64,000 bases of DNA from Pseudogymnoascus destructans (lineage: Eukaryota > Ascomycota > Leotiomycetes > Thelebolales > Thelebolaceae): assembly GCF_001641265.1 (NCBI RefSeq), contig NW_020167523.1, positions 1-64,000 on the forward strand, in the 5' to 3' direction. The notes under the pieces are model-generated. The model was not told the DNA's origin. It did no database searches and saw only the letters and a program-made list of their open reading frames with translations. The translations under genes were made by a program, and so were the position numbers. This document shows positions 9,326 to 20,175 of this stretch, piece by piece. Each line of letters starts with the position of its first letter. The first letter of the stretch is position 1.

Positions 9326-10478
9326 CCTACTCAAAACCCTGAGAGCTAATCAGCTTCTGCCAATATAATGTAAAAGGTCGCATTATGCTGTGCTCCAAAC
9401 CTAAACTGCCCTTACGCAATCCAATACCATTATCTGACTCATTTTGTTTCGGCTTGATACTGCCTAGTTTGAACTTGAACACCCAACAGGATATATTCTG
9501 CCTTGACTGAGCCTTCTGCATGATTTTGCTGTTCAGCTGAATCAAAGTTTCTCCCATCAGCGCCAGCATAAGTACAGCTCTCGGTCTCCCCCGATGACCG
9601 ATACTATATTGAAACAGAAACCAAGTGAAGATAGCCATATCAAATCTCCTCCAACACCAAAAGGTTCGTGCCGCTCTGAAATAATGCAAACAGTTTTAAC
9701 AATCCGGTAATGCAGAGCAAAGATGTGTCAACGTTTGATGTAGAGAGTCGTCCACCGGTGCCAACATGTCATCGACTCGCCGGGAAGTGTCATTGAATAC
9801 AATGGCTGCGGAAATTGTGGCACCGTTCAAAAGACGTCCTGGTTGGCGCAGACGATGAAGAGGGACCCTTGCCCCGACTGCATTGACAATGGAGTCTGGA
9901 TCAAAGTGCAAGGCAAGTGGGTCAAGGCAGCCTAAAGATTGTGAAGGTGTATTGGTGGTAAAGCGACAGCGACGGAGCTATCGATTTAATAGGCACGGAT
10001 GGTAGCTGGAGCTCAACGTTTGGGTATCATGTCTTATGCTGGATAGGCGGTGCGATTGATCTCTCCGTCTGCTATCGTTATATAGAGGCCCTTCTATAAG
10101 TAGAAGCATCAGAACAATGCAACGTGCCGACCGGTGTGTATCGCCTTAATTTCCCACCGTTGACCGTACCTGTTTGGCTCTCCCCTCGATATCTCGATAC
10201 CTTTCTACCCTGATCTCCTCAGTGTTCATATCTGCCCGTCAATATATCACTCACGAAACCAAGTTATGCCTGCAAATGTCCATGCAGGTAGTTCTTGCTA
10301 TCTTCAGCGTGGTACTCTTTGTGCTTTCTCGTACGAAGCAAGATGAGGCTGTACAGATTCTTCTTTCTTTAGCTGAGTAAGTTGCTTAATTTTGCAAGCC
10401 GGTTGTACTGACCATCTTCAAAGGAAATATATCTATCGTTATACCTGCTTTAAATTTCCGCGTTGGTATCGATGGCCT
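9326..10478. other. Spacer without a recognisable gene
   Basis: A minus-strand open stretch at about 9696-9974 has protein-like content (LDPLALHFDPDS, then VGARVPLHRLRQPGRL) but no ATG and no family I recognise. It may be a gene remnant. The ORF at 9327-9689 has no recognisable feature. GTTATATAGAGGCC near 10077 could be a TATA box, but no convincing gene follows it. Confidence 0.35.
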
Positions 10479-11563
10479 TCACTGAAGGTTTTTACACTCT
10501 ATTGCAACACAACATTTATGCTTATCGTACTTATATCCACATGTGGCAGGCACGCCAGAACTATATAGCACCTGCGGCTTCAAAAATTCCCAGCTAACCC
10601 ACCTACGCTCAATTGGCCGGCCGCGTTGTCGAGGATCAATTGAACCAAGCACTTCAAGGATCCCACGTCCAACTAATTCCTCGCACAGTTCCCTCTTTGA
10701 CGCAAGGTCGTCTGAAGACATCACATCCGAAACCCTGTTACCAGGACCACAGAGCCTTGTTGTATTTTCTATTCTCCGATTGTTTTATATTCACCGTGCC
10801 AGCACTTCTCGATGATAGAGTCGATCATCGGGTCTCCGTGGAGCTCTGGGAAAATCTTCTTCTGTAACAGGTCCACAACGGTAGGTCCATGCTCCTTCCC
10901 AGATGGATCGTCGCCTAAGCAACGGTCACCGTAGACTTCAAACCCATAATTGATTAGATAGTACAACGAGCCAAGTGCAAATTGTTCTGTTCGAGGACCG
11001 AGATTGCCAGCAGTGCCTTTGTCGACGCCGCCTTCGCTCCCAAGTATTCTTCCGTATGGAGAAATGCACGCTTCAAATTCTGACCCGAGCTTGGCCGTAC
11101 AGTCAAAGTCTGCAAGCTTTAGGCGGCCACGATCGAGCAGAATATTCTCAGGTCGGAGATCACCATGCGCAAATCCGAGGGACTCGAGAAAAGCAACTCC
11201 GTGTGAGAGATCGTTCATCCATGTCATGCGTAATGAGAGTGGTTCCAACTTTTCGACCTTAGTAACCTGCATTGTTTCGCGGTTTCGGCTATGATTTTGC
11301 TGAATGCGCCAGGAGAGGCAGATGTCTCTCATATACTCAAGAAAGATGCCATCATTAGTGTGCAAGAAGCAAGATATTAATTGAGGACATGGCGGGTGGC
11401 GCGAGAGGATGCGGAAGATCTCCACCTCTCTACGGAATTGTTTTCTCTCGTCACTCCCTTGCTTGGGTACCTTTACAACGATGAGAGGGGTAACTTCATA
11501 GACGTTGCAGTTTGCCCCCCAACCCAACCACGGCAAATCTTCCAGATGACGTTCAAGGTTCAT
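10479..11563 (-). pseudogene. Protein kinase-like gene, disrupted 3' part
   Basis: From the ATG at 11563 the frame reads MNLERHLEDLPWLGWGANCN, then VYEVTP, IVVKVPK (ATP-site lysine) and, near residue 155, HGDLRPENILLD, the catalytic loop with Asp and Asn. The metal-binding triad reads DFD instead of DFG. Further on come an activation-loop region and CWHGEYKTIGE, where an in-frame TAG (about 10769) stops the frame. A second frame (10479-10724) continues the family's C-terminal part (SKRELCEELVGRGILEVL). This is a fungal small-kinase family. The stop plus frame change suggests a recently broken gene, although a missed intron near 10730-10770 is possible. The 5' end may also lack an exon. Confidence 0.68.
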
Positions 11564-12849
11564 AGTAATGGACTCCCAGAGGCGGATGGAGCACAGTGTA
11601 AGATATAGGCCCAAGCCGTGATGGATGTAGGAAGCTAATATATTGCCAGGACTCTAGCTTGGTCCCTGCTACTCGACCACTGTGTCGCTTACCATCAATA
11701 CTCCATCAGTACACCATTTCTGAAACATGGACCCTCGTCGATTACCACCAATATACCATCAATACTCCATCAATATATCGTCATATTCCATCATTGATCA
11801 GAAATAACGCAAACATTATAACTTGCTATATACTGTATCGTGTCATATGTTGAAAATTTTGGATTTTCTAAAAAGGGGGTTTGAGCGCACGTGATACGAT
11901 GAGCTGTCCTTTTGGCTTTTGGCCTGAATGTGCAAAGTAATCGGCCAACTACGGGCTGCTTGGAGTCCTATCAGCTTCCTTCTTATCGAAGTATCCCAAG
12001 CTGTCAAGAAAATTCTTTCTGACTCCTAGAAATCACCTGATTTTCCTCTATGACCAGCCGTACATTTCAATATAAAAAATTCGCGGCCTGAAGTATTAGA
12101 GCCTAAGTTAAGCAACCGGGGTGATCTCGGGCTAGGCAAATCACATGGCATCACACCCCTCCATTTGCCAACTATCTCTATCCACGAATGACAACAGCGT
12201 CATCAACGACCTTCAACTCATCGTGAAGCAGAGCAAGTCTCGTCATATTTCCCAACGTCAGCATCCACAGTACAGCGACAGGTATATTTGTCAGATTCAT
12301 TTTCACACCTTGCGCATCCCAGGCTGGAAGGTTGGGCCTCTACAATACATCCCAGACAGGGTGAGTGCGGCACGAACCCCTCCATCCTCTGTATAATGCA
12401 TACAGCTGATTTATATTGTATCGAAGGCACGTACCAGCGTCTTGTCCTTGCCTCGACACGCTGTCTTCTTGAGCTTGTGTGCGACAATTTTGAGGGCACC
12501 ACAGCCACCTATTCCCTCAGCCATATCAATTTCGATCCTTGGGCTGAGACTTCCATATCGGCTTTCTCTCAGGACTCCTCTGTTCTGTGGAGACACGGGT
12601 CCTTACATACATTCAAGGATAGCCCCACAAAGAAAGCTTGAAATTTGTCAGGCGACCTTCCCTACTATAAGTCGTCGACTTCGCCAAAGATTTGCCCACA
12701 ACGCCTCCTCAATTAATCGCGCGTGGAGACGGTAGAAGGGTCAATATCGACAAGACGTGCTTGTTAAAGAGGATACTATTCCCATCTCAAGATTGATAAC
12801 AACTCGGGCAATATATCCACGAGTCATACCACTGGTCTCTGCTTACGAA
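11564..12849. other. Spacer with overlapping ORFs, no recognised gene
   Basis: Several ORFs of 60-117 codons overlap on both strands between 12145 and 12735, and none has a recognisable motif or a start context that favours it. The stretch 11685-11800 is rich in ATCAATACTCCATCA-like repeats, and related ATGGTAGATTGATGG motifs occur in reverse at 14180-14320. Nothing firmer can be supported. Confidence 0.3.
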
Positions 12850-13538
12850 TCATATTGAATAGCTTGGATCATGGTCACAAAGATTCAAGCCGCAAGCTCT
12901 ACGGATGATAAGCTCGTGGAGGAATGCGAGGAAAAGGTAAGGTGTTTCCAAAGTGCAGTATACATTCATACGGATACTAAGTTGTTTCTGTAGACAAACT
13001 GCGATTGCGACCCTACAATAACTTGGACAACTCCAGCAAAAGCCAAACCAACGACACCTCCTGAAAACACTGTCGCTATTATCGTCGACGTTCGGATGAG
13101 CAAAGGAGCAATCCGGATCTTCCAAAAATCTGGCAGCGAATATCTCGATGGCATAGGAACGGAGCAGGCCGGCAATCTGGTGATTGTCCCCTGGAGTAGT
13201 GCCTGGTATATCTCTGCTGCTGGATCTCTTCCAGTAGGGTATGTTGCTAAGAGGGGCGTTTAATACTTGGTGTTGGAGGGATTTCACAGCATCCGTCGTC
13301 GTTGTAAAATAAACCGATCCCGTAATTTCCATGAGATAGGGATGGTAACGAATGGCTGAAGGGTGTTACCATCATATGGATCAGTTAACCAAAGCTGACC
13401 ACGGATTTCGTTAATGACTGCTAGAGCATCTTCAGGTGTGAGTTCGTAGGTGTCGCCAGTCAGTCCTGTGGCAGATTCTAGAACGGGTGGAGCAGTGCTA
13501 GTCGTGTGTTCGATAGGAGGTTCTAATGGTAGCCACAA
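12850..13538 (-). pseudogene. Hypothetical protein remnant in two frames
   Basis: Two minus-strand frames overlap at about 13320. The upstream one (13538-13284) has ELTPEDALAVINEIRGQLW and GNTLQPFVTIPIS. The downstream one (from about 13332) continues sensibly with MEITGSVYFTTTTDAVKSL. Another frame at 12966-13175 has a hydrophobic stretch (VVGLAFAGVVQVIV) that could be a membrane helix. I do not recognise the family. The pattern fits one gene with a frameshift or an unseen intron. Confidence 0.35.
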
Positions 13539-13605
13539 TCAACAAGGAGTTCTGAAGGGCTGACTAGTGTGTTCGCACCTGATGCCTGCTCTGAATATTG
13601 AGGGT

Positions 13606-14112
13606 CTATTGACGTTTGTTTTCGTTTTCGTTTTGTTCGTTTAGTGACGGTATGTAGTAGTGGTGGTAGGTCTGCTCCAAATTAGCCCAATACTGTGTTT
13701 TCCAGGTAGGAGAGAACTCACCGGCCACAGACTTAGGTATGAGATACTTGATGGCAAGCGATTGAACAGTAGCGTAGTTCATGTCAGTGTTGTCCGTACT
13801 GTCTTTAATTTTGCTAATTAGGCCGACACGATTCTCATTTGTCATACTGGCCACTCGAACTTGGCCGAGAGCTACCGCACATAGTAGAACAAATTGAGGA
13901 CTGGAGTTACCGAGGACATCGTATAAAAATTCTTTGTAACGTTTTGTTTTTCCAGAAGGTTGTGCCGTTTTTAACATCTCAACAGCCTCTGAAGTGCGTA
14001 GTGCCTCTGCATCGCTCAACCTTCCGAGTACTGAGAGGTTCTTGCTAGCGCCAGCAAGCCTATCCCAAGCCTCTTCGGTATCGAGTGGCTTGTAACGAGA
14101 ATGCTTTTCCAT
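13606..14112 (-). CDS. Hypothetical protein
   Basis: From the ATG at 14112 a 168-residue frame reads MEKHSRYKPLDTEEAWDRLA, with SVLGRLSDAEALRTSEAVEML and a C-terminal low-complexity NEQNENENKRQ. Residue content is that of a real soluble, helix-rich protein, but I do not recognise a family. It may be the 5' exon of the remnant at 12850-13538, which lies just downstream on the same strand. Upstream (14113-14330) are ATGGTAGATTGATGG-type repeats. Confidence 0.42.
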   Translation of the reverse strand: MEKHSRYKPLDTEEAWDRLAGASKNLSVLGRLSDAEALRTSEAVEMLKTAQPSGKTKRYKEFLYDVLGNSSPQFVLLCAVALGQVRVASMTNENRVGLISKIKDSTDNTDMNYATVQSLAIKYLIPKSVAGEFSPTWKTQYWANLEQTYHHYYIPSLNEQNENENKRQ

Positions 14113-15085
14113 CACGCTGAGGCGATGACTGAAAGTGTTGGGAGTTCCGATGGAACGTAGAGCCTGATGGTATTTTGATGGTGTTTTGATGGTAGATCGA
14201 TGGTAGATCGATGACCTCAACAAGTCTTTTAAGGGAGGATTGATGGTGGTTTAATGAGGGATAGTCCGATGAAAGTTTGGGATTATAGATGGTCGGTTGA
14301 TGGTAGATTGATGGAGAGAATATGGGAGATTGTGGGATATTTATGCCAATGAGAGAACAGGTGCCACCAGCGCTTCCAATCATATTACACGAGCCATGAA
14401 CAATGGGGGAATCGCATCGTATCCGCACCCTACAGCGCTTCGTACTGTACGAGAACTCCATGGTTTTAAACGCTTTCCCCAACGTTCTTCCGTCCAAATG
14501 CAATCAATGCCTCCCTTCAATTGTGCCGCTCTTCCCCATGTTGCCTGCATGATGACTTGATAAACCTGTGCTGATGCGCCCTGCTGAAACTATGGGCTGC
14601 AGGTTCGTCCAGCAGATCTTAGAAATCTAGCCTGAACACTCTCACTGTCTCACATCAATCCTTCACAAGGCTGCATGATAAATCGGTCTCGCCAGCAACT
14701 CTCCCAACACTGTCTTGCGGATGTGTGCTTCTCCCCGCGTTGTTTGCATCATGCACCCTTGGACCTTCTTGATTATTCATTGAGCCAATGCATGATGCTG
14801 CAACCGTGAGCTGCTGGTGATCCTGAACTTAGAAGGATCGGCTTCCCTCAACTCCCCAGCCGCTGTTGGTTTACAGGGGCCTGGTCTTTCGTTAACATGA
14901 AGTGAGAAAGAATCGATGAATATATAAGGGCTCGCAATTCCCCAGAATTCCGATCATAAACCTCTGCAGTCTCCAAACTCGTCAATCATCTTCAAGCTTC
15001 TTACCGCTGATATATCTTGTCTATCACCTACTCCATATTATCTCCCATCACGCACATCAAGCCACCTAAGTCCCCTGTGTTGATC
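14113..15085. other. Intergenic region with a plus-strand TATA box
   Basis: No gene is recognised. GAATATATAAGGGC at about 14918-14931 is a good TATA box for the short plus-strand gene starting at 15086. The 14160-14320 part holds repeats of ATGGTAGATTGATGG. Confidence 0.4.
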
Positions 15086-15286
15086 ATGGCTCCAGAGATG
15101 TCCCATCAAATGCCAGCTACCCCGGCGAATACCCCGACGGAATCATCGGAGCCTGTTGCCACATCGACGATACATAAGGAGATCGGCGCGTCAGCCAGCG
15201 TGCTATCAGAGCAATTGGGCATAGGGACGAAGATGAGTCCATTGCAACCACATGGCGGAGTTGCACATCCAGCACATCCAGATTAG
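15086..15286 (+). CDS. Short hypothetical protein, possibly first exon
   Basis: Starts MAPEMSHQMPATPANTPTES and is rich in Ser, Thr, Pro and Ala. 66 codons, ending VAHPAHPD. It lies about 155 bp downstream of a TATA box and a pyrimidine-rich leader. GTGTAAGTTCCCC near 15330 may be an intron donor beyond the stop, so the gene could be truncated by the repeats that begin near 15440. No family recognised. Confidence 0.4.
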   Translation: MAPEMSHQMPATPANTPTESSEPVATSTIHKEIGASASVLSEQLGIGTKMSPLQPHGGVAHPAHPD

Positions 15287-15458
15287 GGTGCTCCAGCGTT
15301 AGGTCAGGAACGGCAAGTTACGTCGAGTGTAAGTTCCCCCTTCATTGCAATATCAAACCCTAGACCACCATATTCCTATGGTGGGGGACGCGGCCATTGT
15401 TAGTGTGAGCGCTCTGCAACGGCAGAATCAGTTCTTATGCGCCCTTGTGACGGGGGCT

Positions 15459-15550
15459 GAGGCTAGTGTGCGCCACGGGGGACCTAAACCGGACCGGACC
15501 ACGGTCCGGTCTGAAGCTCATAAACCGCGGTTCCCCGTCGGTCTGCCAAG
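15459..15550. repeat. GC-rich palindromic repeat, copy 1
   Basis: Begins GCTAGTGTGCGCCACGGGGG, the same start as the repeat at 36779. It contains the palindrome CCGGACCACGGTCCGG (about 15496). Probably the end of an uncharacterised DNA element. Confidence 0.5.
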
Positions 15551-16484
15551 ACTGTCATCACGTGATGACTGGGTTAGTTGACAATGACGTGTAAATATTC
15601 TATATAATGACTTATTTTCCATGTGTAATTTGTAGTAGATGCAATTACTATAATTATTACTATAGATCTATATTACGCCATGACTCCCGGATTTCCCGAC
15701 CAGACCGGGACTTGTTACGGACTTGGCTTAACTCAATTGTTTCGACCATTTCCCAATGTAAGGGTTTAGGTAGGCAGCGTGCTATGACCCTAGGTTGGAG
15801 CAAACAGTATAGTATTCAACAGACTAATCTCTGAGCCCTCCCTAATGGGGGCTCAGCTACCTTATCTACTGACTCGGCGTCGGATTGCCTCCGGTCCGGT
15901 GGCGGGTCGGGGCCACGCGTCACTCTACGGCCTCATAGCGGCCTCAGGCTGCTAGGGACACTACACTAGGGCGCCCCCTGACACGAGACCGCAACCGGCT
16001 CTTCCTCCTGCCAACCTACCCGTGACAATACCCCCCCCTCTGGAGTCCGGGGCCCTACGGACACGCCATTGTTTCGGCGATATCCCCGCGGTAGGATTGC
16101 ATAAGTCGTTGGCGACCCGCCGTCGGTTCGGGGCCGGTTCGTTGTCGAGAACGACATTGCGCTTGCCACGCGGAGCCGGATTTGGCATCACGTGACCACA
16201 TGACTCCGCTCCTCCGTTTCCTTTATTCCAAGGCCTTCTTTAGGCTGGAATTGGGCGCGCCTTTGAGCCCTCAGCACTAGGCCAGAAGCAGCCCGCGCAG
16301 CCTTCGTTTTCAGGCGCGTCACGGGGCCAAGCGCACGTTGCCCCGCGCACGTGACCCCCCTTAGCCACAAAGGAGTAGGCGGGCTCAAAACAACCCCTCC
16401 TCCCCTTCTTCCTCCCTTCTTCTTCAACCTTCCAATTCATTTATCCTCACCGTCGCCCCCGCCGTCGCCCCTGCCGACCCCACC
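15551..16484. other. Spacer, GC-rich in the second half
   Basis: No gene recognised. The tandem ATTACTATA motif recurs at 15641-15664. From about 15880 the sequence becomes very GC-rich and stays so through the cysteine-cluster gene. TCCTCCTCCCC-type pyrimidine tracts near 16395-16435 are typical of a fungal core promoter for the gene at 16485. Confidence 0.4.
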
Positions 16485-17360
16485 ATGTCCGGCTCTCAAG
16501 GGAGCCTTTTCATTGACGACGATCCTGTTGTCGCCTCTGGGGTGAAAGAACCCCGCATTGCTGCCGGCCTCGAGGCCACGATGAGTGAGTTTCCCGCTCT
16601 TTCCTTCGTCTTCGGGCGTTTCCTGACGCTCTGGAGTTTCTGGGTGGACGGCTTTCGGGTCCCCCCTTCGACCCACCGCGCTTCCGGGGTTGCCACGTGT
16701 GGCTCCCCGCGTCTCCTTCCGTTGTCCCGTTCGTCCTAGTAGGTCCCCTTATTTCCGGTTGTTCTGGGTTCTGGCTCTTCTTCTGGCCTCTCGCTGACCC
16801 CTTTTGGCAGATCCTGTTGGGCCTTCGGCCATTCCTTCTGCGTCTGCGTCCGCATCCTCTGCTGCGCCCGTCACCCCCGTTGGGGTCCCCACTCCCGCCG
16901 TGTTCCGCAGAGTCCAGAGTTTTCCTGTGTCTTCCCGAAGACGTCCACCAAGTGCACGAGGTGCACTCGTCTTAAGGACAAGTGCGTTCCAGTGAGTTTC
17001 CGGCCTGTTCTTGTTTGGGTTTTTCTGTCCTTGGTAGTCCTCTGGGTTTTTGGTGGTTTGCTGACACGAGGGTTGATAGGTCCCCGCCTCCGTTGCCGCT
17101 GCCGTCCGGGATCTGCTGGTACTGCAGTCCGACTATGGCGACGCCTCCGTTGCCGCCAAGGATGGCTGCCGCGCCCTCGTCATCGAGACCGCCAGCGCAA
17201 CCAGGTGGAGATGTTGGCGGTCCTCCGCCAGATGCGGGTAAGTCCTTTTTCTTCGTTCTGTTTCCTGTTTTGTTGGGACGTCTCCGCTAACGCCCCTCCA
17301 TAGCGCGAACAGGCCGGAGAGAGGAGGAAGGAGAAGAAGGAGCGGGAGGCCCGGGGGTAG
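16485..17360 (+). pseudogene. Cysteine-cluster gene, copy 1
   Basis: Exon 1 starts MSGSQGSLFIDDDPVVASG. A donor GTGAGTTTCC near 16586 and an acceptor TTTTGGCAG near 16810 lead to an Ala/Ser/Pro-rich segment. A different frame then gives STKCTRCTRLKDKCVP (about 16955-16990), a compact CxxC...C cluster, followed by a donor GTGAGTTTCCGG and acceptor GTTGATAG (about 17080) and an Ala-rich exon (SVAAAVRDLLVLQSDYG). The frame change between exons 2 and 3 suggests a frameshift. Related genes lie at 23485-25928 and 56200-57050, each with a CxxC...C cluster next to retroelements. Function unknown; the cluster could bind zinc. Confidence 0.45.
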
Positions 17361-17439
17361 GGCGGTGGCGGTCTGCTGGGTGGTCGTTCGTGTCGCCCCT
17401 CGCTGGGTGACCGCTCGGGCTGCCCCCATCATCATCGCC

Positions 17440-17699
17440 ATCCCTAACCCTAACCCAGAGTAGTGTTCAAATAGCTGTTCCCGTTCAATCTTCTGGCAGT
17501 AGAAGACAAGCATAATTCCCCGTATTGTATCAGGGGTCATTTGATTGCGCTTATAATTTCAGACAGCGCGGGCAGTACTAAAGACGCTCAACAAGAGCTT
17601 TTGACGCAGGAATACAAAATATATCCCGGGCCATAGCAGCAAGTCCAGGGAATAGTCTTTCGTTCTCTTTCCACCATTTTAATGGTGGCTGATGGGAGG
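17440..17699 (-). pseudogene. hAT transposase C-terminal fragment
   Basis: Minus-strand reading gives PLKWWKENERLFPGLAAMA, ARDIFCIPASKALVERL, then after a one-base frameshift TARAV and MTPDTIRGIMLVFYC, the last part of the hAT dimerisation region. It matches the fragment at 1-152. It is cut at 17699 by the 5' LTR of Gypsy element 2. The short CCCTAACCCTAACCC at 17443-17457 lies at its far end. Confidence 0.78.
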
Positions 17700-18088
17700 T
17701 GTTACGACGGAACAAGAAGGCTGGCCAACTACAGGACAGGAAGGAGGGAGGTTACATGAGACCGGCCCTGGTACCTGGAGGGGCAGCGGGGAATAGTAGT
17801 TCCGAAAGTATCACGTGACGGACTCGCAGGATGATGAGAAGAGTCCTAAGAGTCCAGGACTCCGAGGACTCGAGTGAGTTCCCAAGAGTCCACTAGGCAC
17901 GACGCCACTATATAAGTAAATAGTATTTCCTTAGATAGGAGCTTCGTGCTCAACTCAATACAGTATTTGTTATATACTAGTAACGTGTTACTTGAAGCCT
18001 TTGTGTCTAATCCCCTGCCTCCTCTGATAAGTAAACCTTTACGCAAGAGAACCTCTGTGTCTTCTATCGTTTAGAAGTCAGCGTTACA
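17700..18088 (+). repeat. 5' LTR, family A, U3 type 2, of Gypsy element 2
   Basis: Runs TGTTACGACGGAAC to CAGCGTTACA (389 bp) and is followed at once by the gag gene of Gypsy element 2. The U3 carries GGACTC/GAGTCC inverted motifs, then GGCACGACGCCACTATATAAG, the shared promoter block. Unlike the solo copy at 1004-1477 it has a single copy of the 86-bp block. Confidence 0.88.
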
Positions 18089-18134
18089 CTTTGAGCACCA
18101 CTTCTACGAGGCACTGGCTCATACACAAAGCAAC

Positions 18135-20098
18135 ATGTCTGTCGTCAGCTCGAAGGGGAAAACCCCCACCACGCCAACTTCGTCTCAGAGGTCTAAGCCT
18201 GAGAATGAAGAGATGCCCGACGCACCCACCGTCAACGAACTCAAGGAAACTCTACGCGTCAAGTTGCCCGACACTTACTCCGGCAACCGAAAGGAACTTG
18301 AGGTGTTTTTGCTACAGGTCGAACTGTACCAGCACTTCAATGACGAGAAGTTTCCCACCCAGGAGAGCTATGCCCTGTGGACTGCGTCCTACCTTAGGGG
18401 GGAAGCCCTGCGATGGATCGAACCATTCCTCAAGGATTATTTCAAATATGAGAGTACCAATGGAAGCATGGCAACTACGCAGACTATGTTTGGCAGCTGG
18501 AAAGGATTCTGTAAGGAAATCCGACGCATGTTCGGAGACATCGATGAGATTAAGACCGCGGAAGACCATCTGTTTGCACTTAAGCAGACTGGCAGCGCCC
18601 TCACGTACTCCACAGAATTCCAGAGATACGGCAATCAGACAGGATGGGACGCCAGTGCACTCATCAGCCACTACCGACGTGGGCTGAAGAGCCATATACG
18701 TATGGAACTTGCCCGTTTGGAACAAAACCAACGGACATGGTAGCGCTAATCGAACATACGGTCCGAATCAACAATCGACTATACGAATTCCAGAAGGAAC
18801 GTCGGACCTATGACAAGCCCAAGAAAAGTTACCCCTACCGGGGAAACGAGGGCAGACGACGGGATCAACACCCGCGAGACAACCGTTGGTCGGACTCAAT
18901 GGAACTCGATGCCACGTTTAAACCTGGACGACCCCGTGACCCTAAGAAAGACAGACAATTCAAGGAACGACTCTGTTTTAACTGCGACAAGCCAGGCCAC
19001 ATGGCCCGAGACTGCAGACAGCCAAAGAAAGGGAACGGCGGACGCAAAGTCGGCAAACAACTCAATGCTACCTGGCACGGCCGGGGAGGTTACAACTCCT
19101 CGGGGATGCAGTTGAACGCCACATTTGTGAACAAACAGGACTGGGGAACTAATGGCGAAAGCACCCCAGAAGACGGGAGCTCAGATGAAGAATCAGAGGC
19201 AGAATCCCTTACCGTCTCAGAACAGGGAACCTTCGATGAGCTCGCACCTACGGAACCAATGAGTCCACGGTGCAAGAGCGTAGTAAGACGCATGGCAAAA
19301 CACGCCCACGCAAAGATTAGGGCCGAACGAGACAAGCCCAGCAGCCAGAGGAGAATCCCCACGCTTAAGGGCATCTACGGGAACCTGTTACAGGGACTTC
19401 CGTTAGAGTGCAAGGTGGACGACTGCAAGGATGACCTCTGGAGATACTACGACCAACTAACGAACACCCGCAGGCTACTTGGTACATCACCAGATGTGGC
19501 TAAGTACGAGAACCAAGAAGCGGAAGAACTGGAGAAGGATGTCGAGCATATGGCCACACTCAAGAGTATGAAAGGTGTCGAACTTTACTACCAGGATCGC
19601 AGAAGAGCCCTGAAGAAGTACGACGAGAAGGCCAGGGATATGCTTCGGCGGGAAAATGCAAAACCCACTCCACATATTGAACGAAGGGCGATGGAACAAC
19701 TGAACACGTTCCTCACACCCCCGAAGGAGGACCATGCTTGGGCAAAAGGACAACAGGAACTAAACATGTCAGACGCAACAGAGACTGATCATCCCTGGCA
19801 CGTGTACGTCTACTGGGAGTATTGCAGCGAAGACGACTGCAAGCTCCACTGGCGAAAGAAGCACCAGCATCAGCTGTTCCCACGATCCTCCCCCATCATA
19901 CACTTCCAGGATGCGGATCAAATTCACGCCCTCAGACGAAGCCAGTCTGAAGGGGAACTACCCATCAAAAACAAACAGGTATACGAGAAATACCCACATC
20001 TGCTAGACGAAGCAGAAGAGCGAGGGAAACGATCTCCCCAAGGACCACCGTTGGACGCGGATGAATACTATGCCTCCTCGGACGAGTCAAAAAACTAG
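18135..20098 (+). pseudogene. Gag polyprotein of Gypsy element 2, frameshifted
   Basis: ATG at 18135 (MSVVSSKGKTPTTPTSS), about 46 nt after the LTR. The capsid-like part reads ELEVFLLQVELYQHFND and LRGEALRWIEPFLKD. A one-base frameshift near 18720 moves the rest into the frame ending at 20098, which continues PTDMVALIEHTVRINNRLYE and has a CCHC zinc knuckle, CFNCDKPGHMARDC, near 18978-19020. A long charged C-terminal extension with no recognised fold follows. Confidence 0.85.
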
Positions 20099-20175
20099 GA
20101 GTCCTCGACGGTAGGCCACCGGCGAGCGACACGAAGAGGCCTAGTACAGACCAGCTATGCGCCACGACAGGCAGC

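Noticed and set aside
9327..9689. ORF on the minus strand (120 codons)
   Set aside because: No family motif, no promoter or intron signs, and composition like non-coding sequence.
10174..10380. Small hydrophobic protein (68 codons)
   Set aside because: The frame opens with TTG, there is no ATG near its start, and no relative is recognised.
12145..12735. Several overlapping ORFs of 60-117 codons
   Set aside because: They lie in different frames on both strands, with no recognisable domain; likely chance frames.
17443..17457. Chromosome end or internal telomere array
   Set aside because: Only 15 bases long and followed by normal sequence on both sides.
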